A program made the position numbers and the translations under genes. The notes beneath the pieces were generated by a model. That model was not told where the DNA came from and ran no database searches. It was given only the letters and a program-made list of their open reading frames with translations. Shown in pieces: positions 19,742-28,995 of a stretch of DNA of 64,000 nucleotides (the first letter of the stretch is position 1; each line of letters opens with the position of its first letter). The stretch covers positions 124,001 to 188,000 of the forward strand of contig NZ_SRRT01000007.1 in NCBI RefSeq assembly GCF_004784475.1, read 5' to 3'. Origin of the DNA: Streptomyces bauhiniae (GTDB lineage Bacteria > Actinomycetota > Actinomycetes > Streptomycetales > Streptomycetaceae).

Positions 19742-21451
19742 CTACTTGCCGTAGGCCATCATCAGCTTCTCCTCGGAGTCGTCCTGGCCGCTCAGCCGGT
19801 CGGTGGCGATGAAGAAGCGGCCGCCGGACCAGACCGTGGTGGCGTCGAAGAAGCCGTTCTCGATCTTCGCCGCGCCGCCCGGGTTCTGGAGCAGCGTGGC
19901 CGGCCGGTGCGCGCCGGAGCCGGTCGGGATGGACAGCACCCGGCCGCCCTCGTTGTAGGAAGCGTCGGCGTAGGCGATGAGGTTGCCGCCCTGGAGTCCG
20001 ACGGGGGCCATCGGGCGGGCCAGCGGGGACTTCACCCGCCACTTCTCCTTGCCGTCGGCCAGGCCGATGGCGATGATCTCGTTCGCGCCGGTGGTGGACT
20101 CGGTCGGCAGATACAGGGTCTTGGCGTCCACCGCGACCGCCTTGCAGTTCTGCAGGGCGCGGTCCAGGGAGAGGAAGCCGCAGCCGAGGGCGAACTTCTT
20201 GTCGACCTTGACCTCGGAGGTGAAGCGGCCGCGGCTGTCCAGAGTGGAGATGTTCCACGCCTTCTTGTCGCGGTTGGTCAGGTAGACCACCAGCGGGTTC
20301 AGGGAGAAGACGCGCTCGGCCCGCCAGCCCTTGGTGACGGTCCGGGTCCACTTCGCCTTGCCGGTGGCCGGGTCGAGTTCGCGGATCTCGTCGCGCTCCT
20401 TGGCACCGCCCGCCCCGCAGGAGGCCACCTGGACCAGGCGGCCGCTGTCACCGGCGTACCCGGCCGGGTAGCAGTCCGTGCCGTACTTCTTGAGGTCGTA
20501 CAGCTTCTTGCCGGTCGACGCGTCGTACGCGGTGCCCGACATGTCGCGGCCGACCACCAGGGTCCTGCCCGCGAGGGTCAGCTCGATGCTGCGGGTGCTG
20601 TCGAACAACTGGCTGCCGTCGGCGACTTGGGCGTGCCAGCCCTTCTTGCCGGTGTCCAGGTCGATCTGCTGGAGCTGGTTGCACTTGGCGCGGTCGGTGG
20701 TGCCGCTCATGTACGCGACGACGATCCTGCCGTCCGCGTCGGGGCGCTTGGTGACCGCGCACACCTCGTACGGCAGGGCGATCGGGGCCCAGGCGGCCGT
20801 GCCGTCCGCGACGCGGAAGCCGACGACCTCCTTGTACGCGGCCTTCACCGCGGTCTTCTCCGTGACCCAGAGGCCGGGCGCGTCCGCGCCGTTGCCGGGG
20901 GCGTCGGGGGCGGACTTGTACCAGAGGACCTTCGCCTCGCCGGGCTTGCGGCCCGCGTTGAGATCCTCGGCGTCCGTAGGGCCGTCGCCCTTGCCGTCGC
21001 CGGTGTCGGCGGAGGGGGAGGCGGTGGCGGACTGCTTGGTGTCGCCGCTCGGGTGGGCGACGGGCTTGTCGTCGTCCCCGCCGCCGCTGGTGACCGCGTA
21101 CACGGTGCCGCCGACGAGCAGCAGCGCGACGGCCACGGCCCCGGCTATCAGCGCGGTGCGCTTCTTGTTCCCGGGCGGCTTGCCGGGGCCACCGGGCTGC
21201 GGGTACGCCCCGTAGGGGGCCTGCCCGTAGGGGCCGGGGGCCTGCCCGTAGGGGCCGGGCTGGGCGTATGGGCCGGGGGGCTGCTGGGGATAGCCGTAAC
21301 CGGGCTGCGGCTGCTGAGGTGCGCCGAACCCGCCCTGCGGCGGCGGCTGTTGAGGAGCACCGAAGCCCCCCTGCGGCTGGCCCTGCGGTGGCTGATTCTG
21401 CGGCGGGCCGAAGCCGCCGTGCGGCGGCTGACCGGGCGGCGGCTGGCTCAT
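19742..21451 (-). CDS. Membrane-anchored PQQ-type beta-propeller protein (second of two)
   Basis: This 569-residue protein has an N-terminal Gly/Pro/Gln-rich tail with GGFGAPQQP and YGQAPGPYG repeats (1-85), one membrane helix near 95-115, then a propeller domain with blade motifs such as TGKKLYDLKKYG and DGKEKWRVKSPL. ATG 21451 is chosen because GGGGGAGC lies upstream; longer versions run into the terminator of the ABC-F gene. It lies 60 bp upstream of its paralogue in the same direction. Function is unknown; the propeller faces outside if the tail is cytoplasmic. Confidence 0.8.
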   Translation of the reverse strand: MSQPPPGQPPHGGFGPPQNQPPQGQPQGGFGAPQQPPPQGGFGAPQQPQPGYGYPQQPPGPYAQPGPYGQAPGPYGQAPYGAYPQPGGPGKPPGNKKRTALIAGAVAVALLLVGGTVYAVTSGGGDDDKPVAHPSGDTKQSATASPSADTGDGKGDGPTDAEDLNAGRKPGEAKVLWYKSAPDAPGNGADAPGLWVTEKTAVKAAYKEVVGFRVADGTAAWAPIALPYEVCAVTKRPDADGRIVVAYMSGTTDRAKCNQLQQIDLDTGKKGWHAQVADGSQLFDSTRSIELTLAGRTLVVGRDMSGTAYDASTGKKLYDLKKYGTDCYPAGYAGDSGRLVQVASCGAGGAKERDEIRELDPATGKAKWTRTVTKGWRAERVFSLNPLVVYLTNRDKKAWNISTLDSRGRFTSEVKVDKKFALGCGFLSLDRALQNCKAVAVDAKTLYLPTESTTGANEIIAIGLADGKEKWRVKSPLARPMAPVGLQGGNLIAYADASYNEGGRVLSIPTGSGAHRPATLLQNPGGAAKIENGFFDATTVWSGGRFFIATDRLSGQDDSEEKLMMAYGK

Positions 21452-21518
21452 CAGCGCTGCTCCCCCTCGTTCACTGATTTTTAGCCTACGAAGGGTCTTT
21501 CTATCACCGACCAACGAC

Positions 21519-21548
21519 GGCACAGGGGCCCGCGAAGGCCCCTGTGCC
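21519..21548 (-). terminator. Terminator downstream of the ABC-F gene
   Basis: A perfect 12-bp stem (21519-21530 with 21537-21548) with a 6-nt loop lies 68 bp after the ABC-F stop codon and upstream of the beta-propeller genes. Confidence 0.8.
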
Positions 21549-21616
21549 CAAGGTCGAACCACCCCGTGATGCGGCCGTTACGGACCCGCCGGTATGGCCG
21601 GATTGCGTCGTCCGGG

Positions 21617-23425
21617 CTACGCGTCCTCCGCCAGCTCCAGCCAGCGCAGCTCCAGTTCCTCGCGCTCGCCGACGAGTTCGCGCAGTTCGGCGTCGAGTTC
21701 GGCGACCTTGGCGAAGTCGGTGGCGTGGTCCGCGATCCGGGTGTGCAGCTTGGACTCCTTGTCGGAGAGCTTGTCCAACTGCCGCTCGATCTTCTGGAGT
21801 TCCTTCTTCGCGGCCCGCTGGTCGGCGGCGCTCTTCTCCGTGGCGGCCGGGGTGGGCGCGGCGGCGGCCGAGCGCTGGGCGACGGCCTCCTCCATGCGCA
21901 GCCGGCGCTCCAGGTACTCGTCGATGCCGCGCGGCAGCATGCGCAGGGCACCGTCGCCGAGGAGGGCGTAGACCTTGTCGGTGGTGCGCTCGACGAAGAA
22001 CCGGTCGTGGGAGATGACGACCATCGAGCCGGGCCAGCCGTCGAGGACGTCCTCCAGTTGGGTCAGGGTCTCGATGTCGAGGTCGTTGGTGGGCTCGTCG
22101 AGGAAGAGGACGTTGGGCTCGTCCATGAGCAGACGCAGCAACTGGAGCCTGCGACGCTCACCGCCGGAGAGGTCGCCGACCGGCGTCCACTGCTTCTCCT
22201 TGGTGAAGCCGAAGGTCTCGCAGAGCTGGCCCGCCGTCATCTCGCGGCCCTTGCCGAGGTCGACGCGCTCACGCACGCGCTGCACGGCCTCCAGCACCCG
22301 CCAGTTGGGGTCGAGTTCGGCGACCTCCTGGGAGAGGTAGGCGAGCTTGACCGTCTTGCCGACGCTGACCTTGCCGCCCGCGGGCTGCTCCTCGCCGCCG
22401 GAGCGGGCGGCCTCGGCCATGGCCCGCAGCAGGGAGGTCTTGCCGGCGCCGTTGACGCCGACCAGGCCGATGCGGTCACCGGGGCCGAGCTGCCAGGTGA
22501 CGTGCTTCAGCAGTTCCTTGGGGCCTGCGGTGACGCTGACGTCCTCCAGGTCGAAGACCGTCCTGCCGAGCCGGGAGGAGGCGAACTTCATCAGCTCGCT
22601 GCTGTCGCGGGGCGGGGGCACGTCCTTGATCAGCTCGTTGGCCGCCTCGACGCGGAAGCGGGGCTTGGAGGTGCGGGCGGGGGCGCCCCGGCGCAGCCAG
22701 GCCAGCTCCTTGCGGACGAGGTTCTGCCGCTTGGTCTCCTCGGTGGCGGCGATGCGCTCGCGCTCGGCACGGGCGAAGACGTAGTCGGAGTAGCCGCCCT
22801 CGTACTCGTAGACCGTGCCGCGCTGGACGTCCCACATGCGGGTGCAGACCTGGTCCAGGAACCAGCGGTCGTGGGTGACGCAGACGAGTGCCGAGCGGCG
22901 CTCGCGCAGGTGCCGGGCGAGCCAGGCGATGCCCTCGACGTCGAGGTGGTTGGTGGGCTCGTCCAGGACGAGGAGGTCCTGCTCCTCGATCAGCAGCTTG
23001 GCCAGCGCGATCCGGCGCCGCTCACCGCCGGACAGCGGGCCGATGACGGTGTCGAGACCCTTGGGGAAGCCCGGCAGGTCGAGCCCGCCGAACAGGCCGG
23101 TCAGTACGTCCCTGACCTTGGCGTTGCCCGCCCACTCGTGGTCGGCCAGGTCGCCGATGACCTCGTGCCGGACGGTGGCCTCGGGGTCGAGCGAGTCGTG
23201 CTGCGTCAGCACCCCGCTCCGCAGTCCCCCGGAGTGCGTGACCCGCCCGCTGTCGGCCTCCTCGACCTTGGCGAGCATCCGGATCAGCGTGGTCTTTCCG
23301 TCGCCGTTGCGCCCGACGACCCCGATCCGGTCCCCTTCCGACACACCGAGCGAGACGCCGTCCAGCAGGGCCCGCGTGCCGTAGACCTTGCTGACGTTCT
23401 CGACATTGACCAGATTGACGGCCAT
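21617..23425 (-). CDS. ABC-F family ATPase (ribosome-associated, Uup-like C terminus)
   Basis: This 602-residue protein has two ABC domains and no membrane segments. Walker A motifs are GRNGDGKTT and GVNGAGKTS, and both domains carry LSGGERRR signatures and LDEPTNxLD Walker B motifs. The C-terminal approximately 80 residues form a charged coiled coil (AAKKELQKIERQLDKLSDKE region) as in Uup-type ABC-F proteins. Such proteins act on the ribosome in translation or antibiotic protection. Being in a core region it is more likely housekeeping than a dedicated resistance factor; that is inference. Confidence 0.9.
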   Translation of the reverse strand: MAVNLVNVENVSKVYGTRALLDGVSLGVSEGDRIGVVGRNGDGKTTLIRMLAKVEEADSGRVTHSGGLRSGVLTQHDSLDPEATVRHEVIGDLADHEWAGNAKVRDVLTGLFGGLDLPGFPKGLDTVIGPLSGGERRRIALAKLLIEEQDLLVLDEPTNHLDVEGIAWLARHLRERRSALVCVTHDRWFLDQVCTRMWDVQRGTVYEYEGGYSDYVFARAERERIAATEETKRQNLVRKELAWLRRGAPARTSKPRFRVEAANELIKDVPPPRDSSELMKFASSRLGRTVFDLEDVSVTAGPKELLKHVTWQLGPGDRIGLVGVNGAGKTSLLRAMAEAARSGGEEQPAGGKVSVGKTVKLAYLSQEVAELDPNWRVLEAVQRVRERVDLGKGREMTAGQLCETFGFTKEKQWTPVGDLSGGERRRLQLLRLLMDEPNVLFLDEPTNDLDIETLTQLEDVLDGWPGSMVVISHDRFFVERTTDKVYALLGDGALRMLPRGIDEYLERRLRMEEAVAQRSAAAAPTPAATEKSAADQRAAKKELQKIERQLDKLSDKESKLHTRIADHATDFAKVAELDAELRELVGEREELELRWLELAEDA

Positions 23426-23583
23426 TTCACTCCTGTGCAGGGGGATCGATCAGCCTTCAAGCGTAGGCCCTGCCGGGCGGGGGGCGGGGCGCGCGGGTGC
23501 GGTCACTCTTTGTGATGACGTGATCGACGTTCGGCCGCTACCGTGGAGGCTCAGGCAGCAGGATCCCGTTCATGGGAGGAACC

Positions 23584-24177
23584 ATGACCGCCGAGTCCAT
23601 CGAGCACCGTCCGCACTGGCCGGTGCCACCCAAGGACGGCTACACCGTGGACGACCTGTTCACACTGCCGGATCTCCCGCCGCACACAGAGCTGATCGAC
23701 GGGAGCCTGGTTTTCGTGACCCCTCAACGGATCTTTCACTCCGACACGATCGACATGCTGATCCACGGCTTGCGCCGAACCGTGCCATCGGAGCTGAAGG
23801 TCAAACGAGAGATCACGGTTGTCCTCGACCGCCGGAACGTCCCCGAGCCCGACCTCTGCGTCGTACGCGCCGAGTCCGTCATCGACCGCCGCCAGACACG
23901 GTTCGAGGCGGCCGACGTCCTGCTCGCCGTGGAGGTGGTCTCCCCGGACTCCGAGGCCCGGGACCGCGACACCAAGCCGCACAAGTACGCCGCGGCCGGC
24001 ATCCCCCACTTCTGGCTGGTGGAAATGGCCGGCGAGGACGACCACCCCGTGGTGCAGGTGTACGAGCGCGGCGAGGCCACCGGAACCTACGCCCTGACCG
24101 GCATCCACCACGCACAGGTCAAGCTGACCGCGCCCTACGGGATCGACATCGACCTGACGGAGATCGACCGCCTCTGA
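23584..24177 (+). CDS. Uma2-family (DUF820) restriction-endonuclease-fold protein
   Basis: This protein of 197 residues has the PD-(D/E)xK pattern of the Uma2 family: PEPDLCVV, LLAVEVVSPDS, and a Lys in DTKPHKYAAAGIPHFWLVE. Uma2 proteins are abundant in Streptomyces and cyanobacteria, often in many paralogues, and their role is largely unknown. I start at ATG 23584, which has GGAGGA just before it; ATG 23572 (AGGA 8 nt upstream) is almost as good and would add four residues. It stands alone and converges on ispE. Confidence 0.85.
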   Translation: MTAESIEHRPHWPVPPKDGYTVDDLFTLPDLPPHTELIDGSLVFVTPQRIFHSDTIDMLIHGLRRTVPSELKVKREITVVLDRRNVPEPDLCVVRAESVIDRRQTRFEAADVLLAVEVVSPDSEARDRDTKPHKYAAAGIPHFWLVEMAGEDDHPVVQVYERGEATGTYALTGIHHAQVKLTAPYGIDIDLTEIDRL

Positions 24178-24187
24178 GGCTCAGAGG
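24171..24187. terminator. Compact hairpin across two convergent stop codons
   Basis: CCTCTGAG (24171-24178) and CTCAGAGG (24180-24187) form a dyad that contains the TGA of the Uma2 gene and the stop of ispE. It may act as a minimal bidirectional terminator. Confidence 0.45.
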
Positions 24188-25074
24188 ATCGTCGCCCCCG
24201 GCACCGGCCCCGCAGCCGTGCGCGTCGTGCGGCAGGTGCCGGAGTCTTCGAGGGCCTGGGCGACCCGGGTCGCCGTGGTCGCGTCCGGGACCAGGAAGGC
24301 GGTCGTCGGGCCCGAGCCGGAGACCAGGGTGGCGAGGGCGCCTGCCTGGCGGCCGGTGGCGAGGGTGGCTGCCAGCTCCGGGTAGAGGGAGAGGGCGGCG
24401 GGCTGGAGGTCGTTGGTGAGGGCGGCGGCCAGGGCTTCCGGGTCGCCCTTCGAGAGGGCCGTCAGGAGGGTCGGGTCGGCCTCCGGGGCCGGAATCTCCC
24501 GGCCCTCCGTCAGGCGGTCGAACTCGCGGAAGACCGCCGGGGTCGACAGGCCCCGCTCCGCCATCGCGAACACCCAGTGGAAGGTGCCCCCGACCTCCAG
24601 CGGAGCCAGCTTCTCGCCGCGTCCGGTGCCGAGTGCCGCGCCGCCGACCAGGCTGAAGGGGACGTCGCTGCCCAGCTCGGCGCAGATGTCGAGCAGCTCG
24701 GCCCGCGTGGCGCCCGTACCCCACAGCGCGTCGCAGGCGACCAGCGCGCCCGCGCCGTCCGCGCTGCCGCCGGCCATGCCGCCCGCGACCGGGATGTCCT
24801 TGGCGATGTGGAGGTGGACGGCGGGCTCGATGCCCCGGCGTCCGGCGAGCGCGAGCGCGGCGCGGGCGGCCAGGTTGGTGCGGTCCAGCGGGACCGACGC
24901 GGCGTCCGGCCCGGCGCAGGTGACCCGGAGTTCCTCGGCCGGGGTCACGGTGACCTCGTCGTACAGCCCGACCGCGAGGAAGACGTTGGCCAGGTCGTGG
25001 AAGCCGTCGGGGCGGGCCGCGCCCACGCCGAGCTGGACGTTGACCTTGGCGGGGACCCGTACCGTGACGCTCAC
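24181..25074 (-). CDS. ispE: 4-diphosphocytidyl-2-C-methyl-D-erythritol kinase
   Basis: This 297-residue GHMP kinase catalyses the ATP-dependent fourth step of the MEP isoprenoid pathway. It has an N-terminal [22 protein letters not shown] segment, the ATP loop [17 protein letters not shown] and the C-terminal [11 protein letters not shown] motif. GTG 25074 overlaps the rsmA stop by 4 nt (GTGA), so it is translationally coupled to rsmA, as is usual in this conserved block. Confidence 0.95.
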   Translation of the reverse strand: MSVTVRVPAKVNVQLGVGAARPDGFHDLANVFLAVGLYDEVTVTPAEELRVTCAGPDAASVPLDRTNLAARAALALAGRRGIEPAVHLHIAKDIPVAGGMAGGSADGAGALVACDALWGTGATRAELLDICAELGSDVPFSLVGGAALGTGRGEKLAPLEVGGTFHWVFAMAERGLSTPAVFREFDRLTEGREIPAPEADPTLLTALSKGDPEALAAALTNDLQPAALSLYPELAATLATGRQAGALATLVSGSGPTTAFLVPDATTATRVAQALEDSGTCRTTRTAAGPVPGATIL

Positions 25075-25949
25075 GCGGCTGCTCCCCCATGGCCCTTGTG
25101 CTCGGCGATCGCCGCGAACTCCTCGACCGTGAGCGCCTCGCCGCGCGCCTGCGGGGAGACCCCGGCGGCGACCAGCGCGGCCTCGGCGGCGGCGGCCGAC
25201 CCGGCCCAGCCGGCCAGCGCGGCGCGCAGGGTCTTGCGGCGCTGGGCGAAGGCGGCGTCGACCACGGCGAAGACCTCCGCGCGGGTGGCCGACGTCTTGA
25301 CCGGCTCGGTGCGCCGGACCAGCGAGACCAGGCCGCTGTCCACGTTCGGCGCGGGCCAGAACACGTTCCGCCCGATCGCCCCGGCCCTCTTGACCTCGGC
25401 GTACCAGTTGGCCTTGACCGAGGGCACGCCGTACACCTTGGAGCCGGGCGCGGCGGCGAGCCGGTCGGCGACCTCGGACTGGACCATCACCAGGGTGCGC
25501 TCGATGCTCGGGAAGGTCGCGAGCATGTGCAGCAGCACGGGGACGGCGACGTTGTAGGGCAGGTTGGCGACGAGCGCGGTCGGCGGCGGGCCGGGCAGTT
25601 CCCCGACGAGCATCGCGTCGGAGTGCACCAGCGCGAACCGGTCGGCGCGGTCGGGCATCCGGGCGGCGACGGTCGCGGGCAGCGCGGCGGCCAGTACGTC
25701 GTCGATCTCGACGGCGGTGACCCGGTCGGCCGCCTCCAGCAGGGCCAGGGTGAGGGAGCCGAGTCCCGGCCCGACCTCCACCACCACGTCGTCGGGGCGC
25801 ACCCCGGCGGTGCGCACGATACGGCGGACCGTGTTGGCGTCGATCACGAAGTTCTGGCCGCGCTGCTTGGTCGGCCGTACGCCGAGCACGGCCGCCAGTT
25901 CGCGGATGTCGGCGGGACCGAGGAGGGCGTCGGGGGTGGGGCTGCTCAC
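25071..25949 (-). CDS. rsmA: 16S rRNA (A1518/A1519-N6) dimethyltransferase
   Basis: This 292-residue SAM-dependent rRNA dimethylase (KsgA) modifies two adenines near the 3' end of 16S rRNA. Visible motifs are [23 protein letters not shown] (SAM motif I) and the catalytic [12 protein letters not shown] 25949 begins VSSPTPD and has no clear ribosome-binding site. It lies 41 bp after the Rpf gene and overlaps ispE. Confidence 0.95.
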   Translation of the reverse strand: MSSPTPDALLGPADIRELAAVLGVRPTKQRGQNFVIDANTVRRIVRTAGVRPDDVVVEVGPGLGSLTLALLEAADRVTAVEIDDVLAAALPATVAARMPDRADRFALVHSDAMLVGELPGPPPTALVANLPYNVAVPVLLHMLATFPSIERTLVMVQSEVADRLAAAPGSKVYGVPSVKANWYAEVKRAGAIGRNVFWPAPNVDSGLVSLVRRTEPVKTSATRAEVFAVVDAAFAQRRKTLRAALAGWAGSAAAAEAALVAAGVSPQARGEALTVEEFAAIAEHKGHGGAAA

Positions 25950-25990
25950 GGGACAAGGGTACGGGGCGGCACGGGCGCCGCCGCCCCGCC

Positions 25991-27286
25991 TCAGCCGCGC
26001 AGGCGTGCCCCGCAGTGCGGCCAGGGCGAGGTGCCGTGCCGCAGGTACAGGGTCTTGGCGCGCCGGGTCTGCTCCTCGGGCGACGCGTCCTGCGGGCGTC
26101 CGCTGCCGCCGAGGCCGTGCCAGGTGGCGGTGTCGAACTGGTAGAGCCCGCCGTAGGTGCCGGAAGGGTCGACGGCGTCGGCCCGGCCGCCGGACTCGCA
26201 GACGGCGAGCGCGTGCCAGTTCAGGCCGTCCGCGCCGGAGGCGGTGGCGGGGCGCGCCTTGGTGCCGACCCGGACGAGCTGCCGGCGCGGCTCGCGGACC
26301 ACCTCGGAGTGCTCGCGGCGGGGGCGCTGCCGGACGCCGTTGACGGTGCGCAGCAGGTAGGTGGTACGCCGCAGCCCCGGCCGCCCGGCCTGGTCGACCA
26401 CCTCCGTGCCCTTCGGCAGCGTGGGGTCCTCGGTGCGGCGCACGGCGTACGGGATCTCCTCGTCGCGCCTCTCGTGGGTGCCGGTGATCCGCAGCACGGT
26501 GACAGTCTGCCCGTCGCGCGGGAAGGAGGTGCCGGGCACGGAGGTGGTGTCCTCGCCGTGCAGGGTGATCCCGGCCTCGCGCAGCGCCTCGGTGACGGTG
26601 GCCGCGTTGGTGCGCAGGGTGCGGGTGCGGCCGTCGGCCATGATCGTGACGCTGCGCTCGGTACGGACGTCCAGGGCGAGCCCGGCCCGCCCGATGGGCA
26701 GCGAGCGGGACGCGGAGAGGTAGGCGCCCTCCGCCCGTACGCCGAGCTGCCTGAGCGCGCCGTCGACCGTGTCGGCGGTGGTCCACACCACGCGGCGCTC
26801 GCCGTCGATGGTGAGCCGGACCGGGCGGCCGTGGCGTACGGCGATCTCGTCGCCGTCGGTGAGGGGGGTGCCGGGGGCGGGGGCGACCACGTCGTGCGGG
26901 CCGACCCGGACGCCCTCGTCGGCGAGGAGGCCGGTGACGTCGTCGGCGAAGGTGTGCAGGGTGCGGGGGTGGCCGTCGACGGTCAGCTCGACCGCCTTGT
27001 CCTCGGCGACGAAGGCGGCGGTGCCGCCGGCGAGGAACGCGACGACCAGCGCCTGGGGCAGCAGCCGGCGCACCGGTGACTCGGGCCGTTCGGCGGCCCG
27101 CCGTCTGCGCCCCGCCGGTCTCGCGCCCTGCGGCGCCTGGCGGGGCGGGGGTACGGCCTCGTAGGCGGGCCGGTAGGTGTCGGGAGGCACGCCGTACGGC
27201 AGGGTCAGCGCGCTGTGCACCGACGGCACCGCCGGTTCGTCGCCGAGGGTGCCGTGGGGGCCGTACCGCTCGTACTGCTGGGTCAC
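25991..27286 (-). CDS. Resuscitation-promoting factor (RpfB-type, DUF348-G5-transglycosylase)
   Basis: This 431-residue protein has a charged cytoplasmic N terminus, one membrane anchor or signal helix (about 75-95, [19 protein letters not shown]), three DUF348 repeats (each with a TxADDV/TV..L...GV pattern), a G5 domain, and a C-terminal Rpf lysozyme-like domain with the catalytic Glu in LAVCESGGR and [12 protein letters not shown]. Rpf proteins cleave peptidoglycan and promote germination or regrowth. GTG 27286 has GGAGC about 9 nt upstream. It lies in the conserved tatD-rpf-rsmA-ispE order. Confidence 0.92.
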   Translation of the reverse strand: MTQQYERYGPHGTLGDEPAVPSVHSALTLPYGVPPDTYRPAYEAVPPPRQAPQGARPAGRRRRAAERPESPVRRLLPQALVVAFLAGGTAAFVAEDKAVELTVDGHPRTLHTFADDVTGLLADEGVRVGPHDVVAPAPGTPLTDGDEIAVRHGRPVRLTIDGERRVVWTTADTVDGALRQLGVRAEGAYLSASRSLPIGRAGLALDVRTERSVTIMADGRTRTLRTNAATVTEALREAGITLHGEDTTSVPGTSFPRDGQTVTVLRITGTHERRDEEIPYAVRRTEDPTLPKGTEVVDQAGRPGLRRTTYLLRTVNGVRQRPRREHSEVVREPRRQLVRVGTKARPATASGADGLNWHALAVCESGGRADAVDPSGTYGGLYQFDTATWHGLGGSGRPQDASPEEQTRRAKTLYLRHGTSPWPHCGARLRG

Positions 27287-27397
27287 GCCGACACGCTCCA
27301 GGGGGCGTTGGCCGATCGGGCCCCCAGAACCTAGCGGAGCGGGCGTCACTCTCCAAAGCGGCACGGCCACACAGGGTCACGGCTCGAACTGGCGCTC

Positions 27398-28279
27398 TCA
27401 GTATCCGAAAGCGCGCGCCGTGTTGGCGCCGAGGGCCCCGGCCAGAGTGTCCTCGTCGGTCCCGCGTACGGCGGCCATGGCGCGCACGGTGACCGGGATC
27501 AGATACGGCGCGTTGGGGCGGCCCCGGTAGGGCGCCGGGGTGAGGAAGGGGGCGTCGGTCTCGACCAGGACCAGTTCCAGCGGGGCCACGGCCAGGGCGT
27601 CCCGGAGGTTCTGGGCGTTCTTGAAGGTGACGTTGCCGGCGAAGGACATGTAGTAGCCCTCGCGGGCGCAGATCTCCGCCATGTCGGCGTCGCCGGAGTA
27701 GCAGTGGAAGACGGTGCGCTCGGGGGCGCCCTCCTCCTTCAGCACGCGCAGCACGTCGGCGTGGGCGTCGCGGTCGTGGATGGCCAGGGTCTTGCCGTGC
27801 CGCTTGGCGATCTCGATGTGGGCGCGGAAGGACCGCTCCTGCGCCTCCTTGCCCTCGGGGCCGGTGCGGAAGAAGTCGAGGCCGGTCTCGCCGACGCCCT
27901 TGACCTGCGGGAGCGCGGCGAGCCGGTCGATCTCGGCGAGCGCCTCGTCCAGCGCGGCGTCCCCGCCCGGCACGCGGGCCCCCTGCCGGGACCACCCGTC
28001 GGGGTCGCCGTGCACGATGCGCGGTGCCTCGTTCGGGTGCAGGGCGACCGTCGCGTGGACCCGGTCGTGCGCGGCGGCCGTCTCGGCGGCCCAGCGGGAG
28101 CCCGCCAGGTCGCAGCCGACCTGCACGACCGTGGTCACGCCGACCGACGCGGCCTTCGCCAGCCCCTCCTCGACGGTGCCGGACTGCATGTCGAGGTGGG
28201 TGTGGGAGTCGGCCACCTCGACGCCGAGGGGTGCGGGGAGCGGGGGCGGCGCGTTCTTGTCACCGGCGTTCGAAGGCAT
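27398..28279 (-). CDS. TatD-family metal-dependent hydrolase/DNase
   Basis: This 293-residue TIM-barrel hydrolase shows metal ligands [16 protein letters not shown], a His in [14 protein letters not shown] and the terminal Asp in VETDAPFL. TatD enzymes have 3'-5' exonuclease activity on DNA and possible roles in quality control. It is the first gene of the tatD-rpf-rsmA-ispE block, 111 bp upstream of the Rpf gene. Confidence 0.92.
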   Translation of the reverse strand: MPSNAGDKNAPPPLPAPLGVEVADSHTHLDMQSGTVEEGLAKAASVGVTTVVQVGCDLAGSRWAAETAAAHDRVHATVALHPNEAPRIVHGDPDGWSRQGARVPGGDAALDEALAEIDRLAALPQVKGVGETGLDFFRTGPEGKEAQERSFRAHIEIAKRHGKTLAIHDRDAHADVLRVLKEEGAPERTVFHCYSGDADMAEICAREGYYMSFAGNVTFKNAQNLRDALAVAPLELVLVETDAPFLTPAPYRGRPNAPYLIPVTVRAMAAVRGTDEDTLAGALGANTARAFGY

Positions 28280-28304
28280 GCCCCGATCCTACGGAAGGGG
28301 CGCG

Positions 28305-28643
28305 CTAGCTCGCCCGGCGCTGGAAGGGATGCAGCAGGTCGGAGAGGTGCCAGTGGTGGGTCTCCGGGGCGGGCGCCTCCGGCACCGGCACCGGGCGGCG
28401 CACGGAGGACACCTGTCCGGCACGCATGATCCGTACGACGTGCCCATCGCAGTTCTCGCACACCGGCCGGCTCAGCGGGGACGGCACGACGGTGCCCTCC
28501 ACGACGTACCGGACGCACTCATGGCCCCCGGTGTCGGTGTGGTGCTCTATCGCGTACGACTGCTCCCAGCCGTGCCCGCACCTCATGCAGGCGAACGCGT
28601 ACGACTCGTGAACGGCGGCGATCTGCCCGGCGACCTCACTCAT
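28305..28643 (-). CDS. Small zinc-ribbon protein of unknown function
   Basis: This 112-residue protein has two CxxC pairs (CMRCGHGW near 19-22 and CENCDG near 63-66), which together form a plausible four-cysteine zinc ribbon. The C-terminal third is proline-rich and ends in a basic tail. ATG 28643 has AGGAG 6 nt upstream. It lies 25 bp upstream of tatD and likely heads that operon. I do not know its function; nucleic-acid binding is a guess. Confidence 0.78.
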   Translation of the reverse strand: MSEVAGQIAAVHESYAFACMRCGHGWEQSYAIEHHTDTGGHECVRYVVEGTVVPSPLSRPVCENCDGHVVRIMRAGQVSSVRRPVPVPEAPAPETHHWHLSDLLHPFQRRAS

Positions 28644-28995
28644 GCCCAGCTCCTGCGGTCCACTGGCGCCCCCGGTCAGGGAGGCGGGGGACGGCTTTCC
28701 GCCCCTTCGCCCAGTGGACGCCCGCTCCGCCCCGAAAGCACGCGACCTGTCGACTGTTGGACCCGCCTTGGCCGACCCTTGCCGAACCGCTCCGCTGAGG
28801 CCCCCGATCCCTTTGCCCACCCAACCCCCCGTTTGCCCACCCATGGGGCGCACCCCGGCCCACGCGCCGCCCAAGGGGCGCCAGGGCCCCGCCCCCAGGG
28901 GGCCCGCCTCGCGCGGGGCGAAGCCCGCGTCGGCGCCTGGCTGCGGGGCGAACGTCGGGGGCGCCGCAAAGACTCACCCCGCGGCCAACCCCCGC
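28644..28995. other. Gene-free GC-rich gap with strong secondary structure
   Basis: I see no gene in this 352-bp stretch: frames here have no family similarity and no ribosome-binding site. Next to the zinc-ribbon gene is a nested dyad, GTCCACTGG (28658-28666) with CCAGTGGAC (28711-28719), enclosing CCCCCG/CGGGGG (28669-28674, 28685-28690). Further on TTTGCCCACCCA is repeated directly. It probably holds the promoter and structured leader of the zinc-ribbon/tatD operon. Confidence 0.5.
28884..28905 (-). terminator. Possible rsmI terminator
   Basis: GGGCCCC (28884-28890) and GGGGCCC (28899-28905) form a 7-bp stem with an 8-nt loop, about 90 bp beyond the rsmI stop codon. Confidence 0.45.

Noticed and set aside
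17621-21484. 1287-codon plus-strand open frame
   Set aside because: It lies antisense to the two beta-propeller genes and the LuxR regulator and has only low-complexity Gly/Val/Asp/Arg content.
27287-27397. c-di-AMP (ydaO-type) riboswitch ahead of the rpf gene
   Set aside because: Such riboswitches precede some actinobacterial rpf genes, but this 111-bp gap is too short and lacks the motifs.
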